A stretch of DNA of 64,000 nucleotides from Mesorhizobium sp. NFR06 (GTDB lineage: Bacteria; Pseudomonadota; Alphaproteobacteria; Rhizobiales; Rhizobiaceae): NCBI RefSeq assembly GCF_900115245.1, contig NZ_FOVT01000015.1, forward strand, positions 1-64,000, written 5' to 3'. Of this stretch, positions 34,396 through 42,981 are shown piece after piece. The notes under the pieces are model-generated. The model had not been told where the DNA came from, made no database searches, and saw only the letters and a list, made by a program, of their open reading frames with translations. Every line of letters starts with the position of its first letter. Position 1 is the first letter of the stretch. The translations under genes were made by a program, and so were the position numbers.

Positions 34396-35010
34396 ATGTC
34401 GCTGGAACTCTACGCAACCTATGTCGTCGCCTGCATCGTCATTATCCTGGTGCCTGGGCCGACGGTGACGCTGATCATCGCCAACAGCATCCGCCATGGC
34501 TCGCGCGCCGGGCTTGCCAATGTTGCCGGCACGCAGGCCGGCCTGGCCATCATGATCGCCATCGTCGGCATCGGCCTCAACACGCTGATCGCGGGCATGG
34601 GCCATTGGTTCGAATGGGTCAGGCTGATCGGCGCCGCCTATCTGATCTGGATGGGCGTGCAGATGTTCCGCGCCAAGGGCACGCTCAACCCCGACGGGTC
34701 GGCGAGAAAGCCGCGCGGCGGCTTCTTCCTGCAGGGCTTCCTGGTAGCGATCAGCAACCCGAAGACGCTGGTCTTCTTCGGCGCCTTCTTTCCTCAGTTC
34801 ATCGCTCCGCAGGGCAACTACACGCTGCAGATCGCCGTCATGGGCCTCACCGCCATGATCTTCGCCGCCATGTCGGACTCGACCTATGCCCTTGCCGCGG
34901 GCCGCGCCGGACGCCTGCTGTCGGCCAGCCGCGTCAGGCTGATGTCCCGGATCAGCGGCAGCTTCCTTGTCGGCGGCGGGCTGTGGCTGGCCTTCTCGAA
35001 GGCGAAGTGA
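34396..35010 (+). CDS. LysE-family amino-acid exporter
   Basis: 204 aa with five to six membrane helices. The family signature VPGPTVTLIIANSIRHGSRA follows helix 1, and FLVAISNPKTLVFFGAFFPQF marks the middle. RhtB/LysE proteins export amino acids or their derivatives through the inner membrane. It follows the amidase after 109 bp in the same direction, but need not be in one transcript. Confidence 0.92.
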   Translation: MSLELYATYVVACIVIILVPGPTVTLIIANSIRHGSRAGLANVAGTQAGLAIMIAIVGIGLNTLIAGMGHWFEWVRLIGAAYLIWMGVQMFRAKGTLNPDGSARKPRGGFFLQGFLVAISNPKTLVFFGAFFPQFIAPQGNYTLQIAVMGLTAMIFAAMSDSTYALAAGRAGRLLSASRVRLMSRISGSFLVGGGLWLAFSKAK

Positions 35011-35076
35011 AACAACGCATAGACCTTTACAACAACACTTCTGCTCCCCACATCACTGCTGCTGGGGGTCAAGTAG

Positions 35077-35397
35077 GTGTTCAACAGCTATACCGAATTG
35101 CGTAAGAATGCGCTCGCCATTCTGCTGGTGGGCGCCGTATTTGTGCTTGGTGGATATGTCTTTGTTCGGAACCTTACCAATGATGTCAGCCCGATCCAGG
35201 CCGTCGACATGATAAATGCGACGATCAAGAGTGTTCAGTGGGGTGGCAGGAACTCTCCGACCACCTATGTGCTATTCCTTGATGGCGGCGCAACGGTTCT
35301 CGTCAACGACGATCGGCCGCACCTAATCGGGTCCCGTGCAAGCGTCGAGCGCGTTACCCGTGACACCGGCTTCGTTTCCTACCGGTTTGCGCAATGA
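35077..35397 (+). CDS. Hypothetical membrane-anchored protein (106 aa)
   Basis: 106 aa with a GTG start (FNSYTELRKNALAILLVGAV). One N-terminal membrane helix (residues 12-30) is followed by a small beta-rich domain (TTYVLFLDGGATVLVNDDRP, then VERVTRDTGFVSYRFA) that would be periplasmic. The ribosome site is weak. Base composition is lower in GC than in its neighbours, so it may be acquired. Family not recognised. Confidence 0.55.
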   Translation: MFNSYTELRKNALAILLVGAVFVLGGYVFVRNLTNDVSPIQAVDMINATIKSVQWGGRNSPTTYVLFLDGGATVLVNDDRPHLIGSRASVERVTRDTGFVSYRFAQ

Positions 35398-35452
35398 GTC
35401 TATTCGGCCAAGCGGGCAGATGCGCCTGTTGAAGACGCGCCTGCCATAGAAG

Positions 35453-36397
35453 TCAGTTCAACCGCCCGAGCCGCTCCACCAAGAGCGCGAAGAAGCCGTC
35501 ATGGTCGATGTCGCGCATCACCATGGCGTTCTTTTCCCGCTTGGTGACACCCCACCAGTCGATCACCGTCATGCCCATGGTCAGCTCCGACGAAGTCTCG
35601 ACGCTGACGTTGCAGCGGCGACCCTCGAACAGCTCCGGCTTGATGAGATAGGCGATCACGCACGGATCGTGCAGCGGCCCGCCGTCGGTGCCGTATTTCT
35701 CCTCGTCGTACCGCTCGAAGAACTCCAGCATTTCGGCGGTGGCGGTGCCGACCTTGGTGCCGAGCTGACGGAAGGCCTGGATGCGCTTGGCCGTGGTCAG
35801 CGCCTTGTGGGTGACGTCGAGCGGCATCATCACGATCGGAATGCCGGACTTGAACACCACGTCGGCGGCCTGCGGGTCGACATAGATATTGAATTCGGCC
35901 GTTGGCGTGACATTGCCACCTTCGAAGAAGCCGCCGCCCATCAAAACGATTTCCTTGATGCGTGGCGCGATACTGGGCTCGCGGATCAGCGCCAGCGCGA
36001 TGTTGGTGAGCGGCCCAAGCGGGCAGAGCGTGACCGTGCCGGCTTCCTCGCGCATTAGCGTCTCGACGATGAAATCGACGGCATATTGCTCTTGAAGCGG
36101 CATGGTGGGCTCAGGCAGTTGCGGGCCGTTCAGGCCGGTCTTGCCGTGCACTTCCTCGGCGGTGACGAGTTGGCGCGCCAGCGGCCGGATGGCGCCGGCA
36201 TAGACCCTGATGTCCGGCCTGCCGGCCAGCTCGCAGATCTTGCGGGCATTCTTCTGGGTCAGCTTCAGCGGCACGTTGCCGGCAACAGCGGTTATGCCGA
36301 CGATTTCCAGCTCGGAACTGCCGAGCGCCAGCAATATGGCGACGGCGTCGTCCTGGCCGGGATCCGTGTCGATGATGATCTTTCTGGGTTGGGGCAT
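35453..36397 (-). CDS. Nucleoside hydrolase
   Basis: 314 aa. The calcium-binding DTDPGQDDAVAILLAL motif begins at residue 10; GGGFFEGGNVTPTAEFNIYV and the late HDPCVIAYLI with the metal-ligand Asp are canonical. It cleaves the N-glycosidic bond of ribonucleosides, yielding base and ribose for salvage; the ribokinase about 3 kb away would take up the ribose. The ATG at 36397 follows AAAGGA and gives the standard N-terminus. Confidence 0.93.
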   Translation of the reverse strand: MPQPRKIIIDTDPGQDDAVAILLALGSSELEIVGITAVAGNVPLKLTQKNARKICELAGRPDIRVYAGAIRPLARQLVTAEEVHGKTGLNGPQLPEPTMPLQEQYAVDFIVETLMREEAGTVTLCPLGPLTNIALALIREPSIAPRIKEIVLMGGGFFEGGNVTPTAEFNIYVDPQAADVVFKSGIPIVMMPLDVTHKALTTAKRIQAFRQLGTKVGTATAEMLEFFERYDEEKYGTDGGPLHDPCVIAYLIKPELFEGRRCNVSVETSSELTMGMTVIDWWGVTKREKNAMVMRDIDHDGFFALLVERLGRLN

Positions 36398-36439
36398 TTC
36401 AATTCCTTTTGGGAGTCTTTTTGGGCGGGGTTTTGGTGG

Positions 36440-36468
36440 CTTGAACTTGATCGCGCGGCGGACCATAT
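36440..36468 (+). promoter_or_regulatory. RpoH (sigma-32)-type promoter of hsp20
   Basis: CTTGAA (36440-36445), 17 bp, CCATAT (36463-36468). Both hexamers and the spacing fit the alphaproteobacterial heat-shock consensus. It would give a leader of about 60 nt before the hsp20 ATG. Confidence 0.7.
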
Positions 36469-36474
36469 CAACAC

Positions 36475-36540
36475 CATCGGGAAAAATGCCATCCGGGTTT
36501 TTCCAGTTTGTGTCGCTCTTCAGAGGACAGTGTAACAATG
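36475..36540 (+). ncRNA. ROSE-like RNA thermometer in the hsp20 leader
   Basis: The 3' end of the leader folds as GTC-(G)-CTC, loop TTCA, GAGGAC (36512-36528), sequestering the AGAGGA ribosome site. It shows the ROSE hallmark T-Y-G-C-T (here TCGCT) with a bulged G opposite the Shine-Dalgarno. A second hairpin, GGAAAAA with TTTTTCC (about 36480-36504), lies before it. ROSE thermometers are known on rhizobial small-heat-shock genes and melt at high temperature. Confidence 0.65.
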
Positions 36541-36963
36541 AGTCGAATGACGCCCTTCTCCAGCCCGCTGCTTCTGGGCTTCGATGCCATGGAAAAGACG
36601 CTCGAGCGTCTGGCGAAGTCGGGCGACGGCTATCCCCCGTACAACATCGAGCGCCTCAGCCCCACCGACGGTAAGGCCGAGCGGCTGCGCATCACATTGG
36701 CCGTTGCCGGCTTTGCCGAGAGCGACCTCGATGTCACCACGGAGGAAAATCAGCTGATCGTGCGCGGCCGCCAGACCGACGACACCGAGCGCGAATTCCT
36801 CCACCGCGGCATCGCCGCGCGCCAGTTCCAGCGCTGTTTCGTGCTGGCCGACGGCATGCGGGTAATAGCGGCGGAACTGAAGAATGGCCTGCTGTCGATC
36901 GATCTCGACCGGCCGGAGGCCGAGCGGCTGGTACGGAAAATAAACATATCGGTGAAAGACTGA
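36538..36963 (+). CDS. Small heat-shock protein (Hsp20/IbpA family)
   Basis: 141 aa. Alpha-crystallin domain (PPYNIERLSPTDGKAERLRI ... VTTEENQLIVRGRQ ... ELKNGLLSIDLDRPE), with the I-x-I-like KINISVKD tail. It is an ATP-independent holdase that binds unfolding proteins in the cytoplasm. Expression is predicted to be doubly heat-controlled, by the RpoH-type promoter and the ROSE-like leader. The DUF1150 gene follows 63 bp later, as is common in rhizobia. Confidence 0.93.
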   Translation: MSRMTPFSSPLLLGFDAMEKTLERLAKSGDGYPPYNIERLSPTDGKAERLRITLAVAGFAESDLDVTTEENQLIVRGRQTDDTEREFLHRGIAARQFQRCFVLADGMRVIAAELKNGLLSIDLDRPEAERLVRKINISVKD

Positions 36964-37026
36964 TCTTCGCCGATGGCTCTATGCGAGGCGGCCAATCCTG
37001 GCGTCCTCGCGCCAAGGAGGCTTGAA

Positions 37027-37284
37027 ATGACCAGAACTGACGAAACGATCACCATGACCAGCGGCGAATTCGCCCATCTCGGCGAAGGCTCGGTCGCTTA
37101 CCTCAGGAAAGTGTCGAGCGACGACCTGCGCGGCCGCTTCCCCGGCCTTCAGGAAATCGCGCCCGGCCTGGAACTGTGGGCGCTGTTTGCCGCCAACGGT
37201 CAGCCGATCCTGCTTTCGGATGCCCGGGACCGGGCGCTGGCCGGTGCGATGGAGAACGATCTGACCACGGTCGCGATCCACTAG
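37027..37284 (+). CDS. DUF1150-family protein
   Basis: 85 aa: LGEGSVAYLRKVSSDDLRGR and the C-terminal LWALFAANGQPILLSDARD are typical of DUF1150. AAGGAGG at 37015-37021 fixes the ATG. It has no membrane segment. Function is unknown, but the gene regularly follows an hsp20 gene, so a link to heat response or proteostasis is inferred. Confidence 0.88.
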   Translation: MTRTDETITMTSGEFAHLGEGSVAYLRKVSSDDLRGRFPGLQEIAPGLELWALFAANGQPILLSDARDRALAGAMENDLTTVAIH

Positions 37285-37341
37285 GCTCGAAAAGCGGAAC
37301 CTGTTTTCGGGCAGGATCATGGTCGCGACGTCTGGAATGGA

Positions 37342-37364
37342 AAGGGCCGCCCGCGGCGGCCCTT
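37342..37364. terminator. 10-bp stem between converging DUF1150 and ptsN
   Basis: AAGGGCCGCC, CGC, GGCGGCCCTT: perfect and GC-rich, placed between the stops of two convergent genes. No long T-run follows on either strand, so it may be a bidirectional stem-loop with Rho-assisted ending. A family-B half repeat follows at 37376-37410. Confidence 0.55.
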
Positions 37365-37415
37365 GGAAGATTTAATCCAAAACGGTTTTCCGTCCGGAAT
37401 TGCGCTTAAAGAGAC

Positions 37416-37880
37416 TCAGGCTGCGTGCGAGGCCTGCGTATCGGACAGCAACGCGTGGATCGCCACCGCGTCCCGCGTACCCCTGATCTTGGCCACCGTA
37501 TCGGCATCGCGCAGCACGCGCGCGATGCGCGACAGCGCCTTGAGATGGTCGGCGCCGGCGCCTTCGGGTGCAAGCAGCAAAAAAACCAGGTCGACCGGCT
37601 GATCGTCCAGCGCCTCGAAATCGACCGGTGTTTCCAGCCGGGCGAAGACGCCCGCGATCCGCTTCACGCCGGCAAGCTTGCCGTGCGGGATGGCGATGCC
37701 GTTGCCGACGCCGGTCGAGCCCAGCCGTTCGCGCTGCAGGATGGTGTCGAACACCTCCCGTTCCGGAATCCCCGAAATCGCCGCTGCCCTCTCCGACAGC
37801 AATTGCAGAAGCTGCTTTTTGGAGTTCGCCTTCAACGCCGGCATGATCGCCGGGACGCTGATGAGATCACTGAGATCCAT
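37416..37880 (-). CDS. ptsN: PTS IIA-like nitrogen-regulatory protein (EIIANtr)
   Basis: 154 aa. The phospho-acceptor is His66 in GIAIPHGKLAGV; the flanks RLGSTGVGNG and FLLLAPEGAGADHLKALSRI are canonical. EIIANtr receives phosphate through the PTS-Ntr chain and links nitrogen, carbon and potassium balance; in rhizobia it can act on KdpD/KdpE. It follows hpf at 62 bp and belongs to the rpoN-hpf-ptsN block. Confidence 0.95.
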   Translation of the reverse strand: MDLSDLISVPAIMPALKANSKKQLLQLLSERAAAISGIPEREVFDTILQRERLGSTGVGNGIAIPHGKLAGVKRIAGVFARLETPVDFEALDDQPVDLVFLLLAPEGAGADHLKALSRIARVLRDADTVAKIRGTRDAVAIHALLSDTQASHAA

Positions 37881-37941
37881 GCTTGAAAAATCCCTTGCTC
37901 GCCTGCCGCGCCAGTCGTCGCCCCCTCGCGCGGCTGGCTTT

Positions 37942-38529
37942 TTATCCCTGCGCGACTTTGGTCGTCGACGGATCGATCCAGCCGATATTGCCGTCCGGCC
38001 GGCGGTAGACGATGTTGAGATGGTCGTTTCCGGCATTGCGGAAGACGAAAACCGGGCTGTCGCTGGTATCAAGCTCTATGACAGCCGAGGCCACCGACAT
38101 GGTCCGCAGCGTCATGCTTGATTCGGCGACGATGACCGGAGCGAAGTCTTCCGGCATGTCTTCCTCATCGTCGGTGAGAGGAGCCATCACGGTATAGGCG
38201 ATGTCGGTCGGCTCTTCGCCGTTGCCGTTGCCAACGTTGCGCGACTTCAGCCGGCGCTTGTAGCGCCGCAGCCGTGTTTCCAGGCGATCGGCTGCCGCCT
38301 CGAAGGCAAGCGTCGGATCCTGGGCGTCGCCGGTCGCCTGCAGCGAAGCGCCGGAATCGAGCCGGACCATGCAGTCGGCGGAGAAACGCGACCCCGATTT
38401 GATGACCGTGACATGTCCTGAAAAACCCCGATCGAAATATTTCTCGATCGCCTCGCCGACCCGGTCGTTGATGCGCGTGCGGAACGCATCGCCGATGTCC
38501 ATGTGTTTTCCCGATATGCGCAGATTCAT
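37942..38529 (-). CDS. hpf: Ribosome hibernation-promoting factor, long form
   Basis: 195 aa. The N-terminal domain (MNLRISGKHMDIGDAFRTRI, EKYFDRGFSGHVTVIKSG) matches HPF/RaiA, and the C-terminal domain (ELDTSDSPVFVFRNAGNDHL, IVYRRPDGNIGWIDP) is the dimerising tail of the long form that produces 100S ribosomes. It sits downstream of rpoN as in many proteobacteria. Confidence 0.95.
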   Translation of the reverse strand: MNLRISGKHMDIGDAFRTRINDRVGEAIEKYFDRGFSGHVTVIKSGSRFSADCMVRLDSGASLQATGDAQDPTLAFEAAADRLETRLRRYKRRLKSRNVGNGNGEEPTDIAYTVMAPLTDDEEDMPEDFAPVIVAESSMTLRTMSVASAVIELDTSDSPVFVFRNAGNDHLNIVYRRPDGNIGWIDPSTTKVAQG

Positions 38530-38849
38530 CTGAAAACTGACCTTCCTTGCTCAGGCTTCAAACTGTTCCCGAGTTTATACCCGTGGTGCGCGCGCACAAG
38601 CTTTGCAGCGGCATGCGCGCCGATTTTAGACCCGAACTTTCTGGTTGATCACAAGTCGCCTTCTTGGCCGTCCGTGGCCTTGTCTGACGGACCCATTCGC
38701 GAGCCGGCATTACCGCCCTGCTCATGCGGGCGGGCTTCTAGACACTTCATTGCGGCTTGTCAATGAAGCTCGGAAATTGTGGAAAATCCGCATGTTCTCG
38801 CGCCAGCCAAGGCCTGCGGGGATTCGGACCAAGCGTTGTCGAGAATGGC
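38530..38849. other. Gap between rpoN and hpf
   Basis: About 320 bp with no convincing ORF on either strand. It must hold the hpf promoter, since the distance argues against simple read-through. I find no clear hexamer pair or palindrome. Confidence 0.5.
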
Positions 38850-40376
38850 CTAGCGGCCGGCATTGGCAAGCGCCCGCTTCTCCCGCCGACGCTGCACCGA
38901 CGACGGAATGTTCATGCCTTCCCGGTATTTGGCGACGGTGCGACGGGCGATATCGACCCCGCTTTCCTTCAGCATATCGACGATGGCATCGTCGGAAAGC
39001 ACGTCGGCAGGCTTTTCCTCGTCGATCATCTGCTTGATACGGTCGCGCACGGCTTCCGATGAATGCGCTTCGCCACCCGCCGCCGAGGCGATGGAGGCGG
39101 TGAAGAAATAGCGCAATTCGAAGACGCCGCGCGGCGTCAGCATGTATTTGTTGGCGGTGACGCGGCTGACGGTCGATTCATGCATGCCGATGGCATCGGC
39201 CACCGTGCGCAGGTTGAGCGGCTTGAGGTGCCGCACGCCATGGACGAGGAAGGCGTCCTGCTGACGCACGATTTCCGAGGCCACCTTGAGAATGGTCTTG
39301 GCCCGCTGGTCGAGGCTGCGCGTCAGCCAGTTGGCGTTCTGCAGGCATTCGGCGAGAAAGTCCTTTTCCGCCTGATCCTTGGTGTGGCTGGAAATGCGGG
39401 CAAAATAAACATTGTCCACCAGCACGCGCGGCAGCGTCTCGGCGTTGAGCTCCACCGCCCAGCTGCCGTCGTTGGCGGCGCGGACCTCGACATCGGCGAC
39501 AATCGCGTCGCTTGCGCCGCCCGAAAACGCCAGGCCGGGTCGCGGATCGAGCGCGCGGATCTCGGCCAGCATGTCCAGCAGGTCCTCCTCGTCGACGCCG
39601 CAGATGCGTTTCAGCGTCTGGAAGTCCCGCCGCGCCAAAAGCTCGAGGTTGGCCACCAGCGCTTTCATCGCCGGATCGAGCCGATCACGCATCGCCAGCT
39701 GCAGCGACAGGCATTCGGCAAGATCGCGCGCGAAAAGTCCTGTCGGCTCGAAGGTCTGGCAGGCGCCGAGCACACGCGCCACCGCCGCACGATCCGTGCC
39801 GAGCCGGGTCGCGATCTCACCGAGGTCGGTGCGCAAATAGCCGGCTTCGTCGAGCCCATCGGCGAGCTCCCGCGCGATCAGGCGTTCGCCCGGGCTCAGG
39901 AAAGCAAGCGCGATCTGCTCGCCGACATGTTCGCGCAGCGTGATCATGGCCGCGGCCATGTCGCCCACATCGAACCCTTCGGATGACGCTCCGCCGGCGC
40001 CGCCGGCAGCCGACTTCCATTGCGCCGTGAGATCCGGCCCAAGCCTCTCGCTGGTGCCGGGATCGTCGGGAAACAGGTTCTCCAGGGATGAATCGAGCTT
40101 TTGCGAAATCGCTTCCGCGCTCCATTCGGTCTCGCCCTCGAACCAGTCGCCCTCGCCATCCCGCTCTGGCGCCGCCTCGCTTTTCTGGGATTGATCGCCG
40201 GCAGCGTCGTCTTGCGGTTCGGCCCGCTCCAACAGCGGGTTGCGCTCGATCTCGTCGTCGATGAAACGCTCGAGCTCGATATGGGTCAGCTGCAGCAGCC
40301 GGATCGACTGCATCAGCTGCGGCGTCATCACCAGCGACTGGGATTGTCTGAGCTGCAGTTTGGCTGCCAGCGCCAT
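38850..40376 (-). CDS. rpoN: RNA polymerase sigma-54 factor
   Basis: 508 aa from the ATG at 40376 (TTG four codons earlier is possible). Region I is Gln-rich (KLQLRQSQSLVMTPQLMQSI), and the RpoN box is ARRTVAKYREGMNIPSS near the C-terminus. It directs RNA polymerase to -24/-12 promoters for nitrogen fixation and assimilation genes, dicarboxylate transport and others, with enhancer-binding activators. It lies between lptB and hpf as expected. Confidence 0.97.
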   Translation of the reverse strand: MALAAKLQLRQSQSLVMTPQLMQSIRLLQLTHIELERFIDDEIERNPLLERAEPQDDAAGDQSQKSEAAPERDGEGDWFEGETEWSAEAISQKLDSSLENLFPDDPGTSERLGPDLTAQWKSAAGGAGGASSEGFDVGDMAAAMITLREHVGEQIALAFLSPGERLIARELADGLDEAGYLRTDLGEIATRLGTDRAAVARVLGACQTFEPTGLFARDLAECLSLQLAMRDRLDPAMKALVANLELLARRDFQTLKRICGVDEEDLLDMLAEIRALDPRPGLAFSGGASDAIVADVEVRAANDGSWAVELNAETLPRVLVDNVYFARISSHTKDQAEKDFLAECLQNANWLTRSLDQRAKTILKVASEIVRQQDAFLVHGVRHLKPLNLRTVADAIGMHESTVSRVTANKYMLTPRGVFELRYFFTASIASAAGGEAHSSEAVRDRIKQMIDEEKPADVLSDDAIVDMLKESGVDIARRTVAKYREGMNIPSSVQRRREKRALANAGR

Positions 40377-40576
40377 GGTGTGATTCAAACGCCTCGTCTA
40401 CGCGTCGGACTGTGCCGAAGCAAATTTTCCGGCCAGGCATAGAAACTGGCCCGGCTTTTGCTTGTCAAGGAAAACGCTAGCAGTTGCGGCTTACCGGAGC
40501 GTTATCGAGCGGTGAAACGGCCGAAAGTCGTGACGCGCCCATCGAAAACCGCGCCACGAGCCGCGAAAACCCGAGG

Positions 40577-41395
40577 TCAGAGCGTAAAGCCCTCGCCGAG
40601 ATAGAGACGCCGCACATCGGCGTTGGCGACGATTTCGTCGGCCCGGCCGTGCGTCAGCACCTGGCCGGCATGGATGATGTAGGCGCGGTCGATCAGGCCA
40701 AGCGTCTCGCGCACATTGTGGTCGGTGATCAAAACGCCGATGCCGCGCGCCGTGAGGTGGCGCACCAGCTGCTGGATGTCGGCGACGGCGATCGGGTCGA
40801 TGCCGGCGAAGGGCTCGTCGAGCAGCATATAGGCCGGCCGCGTCGCCAGCGCCCGCGCGATTTCGAGGCGCCGCCGTTCGCCGCCCGACAGCGACATCGA
40901 CGGCGCCTTGCGCAGATGGCTGATGTGAAACTCCTCGAGCAGCTCGTCGAGCGTGCGTTCGCGTTCCTTGCGGCTCTTTTCCACCACCTCCAGGACCGCG
41001 CGAATGTTCTGCTCGACGTTCAGGCCGCGGAAGATCGACGCTTCCTGCGGCAGATAGCCGATACCGAGGCGGGCACGCCGGTACATCGGCATCGAGGTGA
41101 CGTCGAAGCCGTCGATCTCGATCGAGCCTTCATCGACGGGCACGAGGCCGGTGACCATGTAAAAACAGGTGGTCTTGCCGGCACCGTTGGGGCCAAGCAG
41201 GCCGACGGCCTCGCCGGCGCGCACGCCGAGCGTTACCCCGCTCACCACCTTGCGGCCCTTGTAGCTTTTGGTCAGGCCCTTGGCGATCAGGGTGCCTTTG
41301 AACTTCGCCTTGTCGGTGCCGACCATCGCCGGCGCAGCCGGCGCTGCGGCCGCCCGTCCGGGAAGACGGGCAAGCAGCGAGGATACGCCGGCCAT
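40577..41395 (-). CDS. lptB: LPS export ABC transporter ATP-binding protein
   Basis: 272 aa. Walker A GPNGAGKTTCFY, signature LSGGERRRLEIARAL, Walker B YMLLDEPFAGIDP and the H-loop LITDHNVRETL. It powers LptFG extraction of LPS from the inner membrane. An N-terminal extension of about 35 residues (SSLLARLPGRAAAAPAAPA) is typical of rhizobial LptB. Its ATG overlaps the lptA stop by one base. Confidence 0.95.
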   Translation of the reverse strand: MAGVSSLLARLPGRAAAAPAAPAMVGTDKAKFKGTLIAKGLTKSYKGRKVVSGVTLGVRAGEAVGLLGPNGAGKTTCFYMVTGLVPVDEGSIEIDGFDVTSMPMYRRARLGIGYLPQEASIFRGLNVEQNIRAVLEVVEKSRKERERTLDELLEEFHISHLRKAPSMSLSGGERRRLEIARALATRPAYMLLDEPFAGIDPIAVADIQQLVRHLTARGIGVLITDHNVRETLGLIDRAYIIHAGQVLTHGRADEIVANADVRRLYLGEGFTL

Positions 41396-41988
41396 CAGTT
41401 GCTCGACGCTCCCTGCTGCTGCGTGCCCTGTTTCTGCGGTGTGAACGACATGATGACGCGAGGACAGCCTTCGACATTGCCGAGGCCGCTCTTCATCTGC
41501 ACTGTGAGCTTGCAACCCTTGAGCACATTGTCGCCCTGCGACAGCACCACTTCCTTGCCCTCGAGCACCAGCACCTGCGTCTTCATGTCGAACTTGCCGG
41601 TGTCGCCGGTGGCGATCTGGTCGTTCGATTTGATGTAGACTTTGTTCTCGACCAAGAGGTGGTCGATATTGGCCGCGCCCGTCATCGCCGACGCGCCGGC
41701 CGCGGCACTTTTGCCGGCATTGGCGTCCTTGACATAGTAGACCGTCATCTTGCCGGCCTTGAGCAGGGTCGGCCCCTGATTGACGGTCACGTTGCCGCTG
41801 AACACGGCCATGCTGTCGGCCTGGCGGACCTCCAGCTTGTCGCTTTCGATCTGGATCGGCTGGTCACCCGACAGTTTCAGCCCCGGGATCTGGCTGGTCG
41901 CGCTCGATTGCGCCAACGAATGCGCCGTTCCCAGCAACAGCAGTGCGAAAGCAGCGCCCGGAAGCCATGCGGATTTACTGCGACGCAT
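41395..41988 (-). CDS. lptA: LPS transport periplasmic protein LptA
   Basis: 197 aa. Signal peptide (AAFALLLLGTAHSLAQ), then the OstA/LptA domain: IQIESDKLEVRQADSMAVFS and NVTVNQGPTLLKAGKMTVYY. LptA forms the periplasmic bridge for LPS. The ATG at 41988 has GGAG six bases upstream; a GTG at 42000 is possible. The start overlaps the lptC end. Confidence 0.93.
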   Translation of the reverse strand: MRRSKSAWLPGAAFALLLLGTAHSLAQSSATSQIPGLKLSGDQPIQIESDKLEVRQADSMAVFSGNVTVNQGPTLLKAGKMTVYYVKDANAGKSAAAGASAMTGAANIDHLLVENKVYIKSNDQIATGDTGKFDMKTQVLVLEGKEVVLSQGDNVLKGCKLTVQMKSGLGNVEGCPRVIMSFTPQKQGTQQQGASSN

Positions 41989-42688
41989 TCTGTTCTCCAC
42001 TGTTTACCCCTGCCGCCTTCAGGCCGGCCGGATCGATGTTGACGCGAACCCGGTTCTCGAAGACCACGAGCCTGCCATTGTCCTCGACCGACATCGAGTC
42101 CGCGGTGATGCGCGACCCGCCACGGCTGACGTCGACCGGATTGCTCGTCTTCATAGAGCCTTTGCCCATGTCTAGGAAGATCGATTTGAAAGTCGCCACA
42201 AGGCCGTCTGTCGTCGTCACGCTGACGTCGCTGGTTAGGTCCATCGTGTTGGCGTCGCGGTTGTAGATGCCGTGCGCGGCATCGACCGATACGACATTGT
42301 CGGTGGCGACGGGCAGTTTGGCGTTGATGCCTTCGAGGTCGATGACGGCCTGCTGGCCGACATCCTGCGTTGCCCTGATCGCCGTCAGCGAATATGGCAG
42401 CTTCTGCTTGGTGAAGCCGTTGAGCTTCGGATTGGCCATCACCAGCTTGCCGTTCGAAAACGCCGTGCCGTCGGCCTGCACGGAGATGGACACCGGCGCT
42501 TTGAGATAGGAATAGACCGGAAAGGCGACGGCTATCGCGACCGCGAGCAGCGGCACCGCGAATTTCAGCACGCGCACGCGCCGCGAATGCCGCTGCGCGC
42601 GGTTGAAAGCATCGCCACGCGTGCCGCCGTGGGTCACGGGAGCCGATGCCGCAGCGGCATCGCTCGTTTCGTCAGATCGCGCCAACAT
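41975..42688 (-). CDS. lptC: LPS export protein LptC
   Basis: 237 aa with one membrane helix (LKFAVPLLAVAIAVAFPVYS, about 40-60) and a periplasmic LptC domain (INAKLPVATDNVVSVDAAHG, MDLTSDVSVTTTDGLVATFK). It docks LptA to the LptBFG complex. It is the first gene of the lptC-lptA-lptB chain, overlapping lptA by 14 bases. Confidence 0.9.
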   Translation of the reverse strand: MLARSDETSDAAAASAPVTHGGTRGDAFNRAQRHSRRVRVLKFAVPLLAVAIAVAFPVYSYLKAPVSISVQADGTAFSNGKLVMANPKLNGFTKQKLPYSLTAIRATQDVGQQAVIDLEGINAKLPVATDNVVSVDAAHGIYNRDANTMDLTSDVSVTTTDGLVATFKSIFLDMGKGSMKTSNPVDVSRGGSRITADSMSVEDNGRLVVFENRVRVNIDPAGLKAAGVNSGEQNASQ

Positions 42689-42981
42689 GACTTTTCTAAT
42701 GGACCTTTGCCCGCCCAAACACCGCCTATAGGTGGTATGCCGGCACCTACAAGCAAGCACAAGCGGAGGAAAACTGCAAAAATGTGACGCCTGCCGCCCG
42801 CAAAATCGAGGGCAATTCGGCGGCGCAGCCCGTACTTCATAGCAGATACGGACTGGTTGCGTTAATTTTTCGTGAGGTCTACGCCAAGGTGCAAGCTCGA
42901 ACCCCGCTTCTCAGGAAACGGTAGCCGTCTGCCGAGGCTTGCTTTAAAAGCGTGCTTTCCCACCGACCCATGAGGCTGACA

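Noticed and set aside
31857..34397. 846-aa minus-strand frame over rbsK and amidase
   Set aside because: Antisense shadow; both plus-strand genes carry full family motifs.
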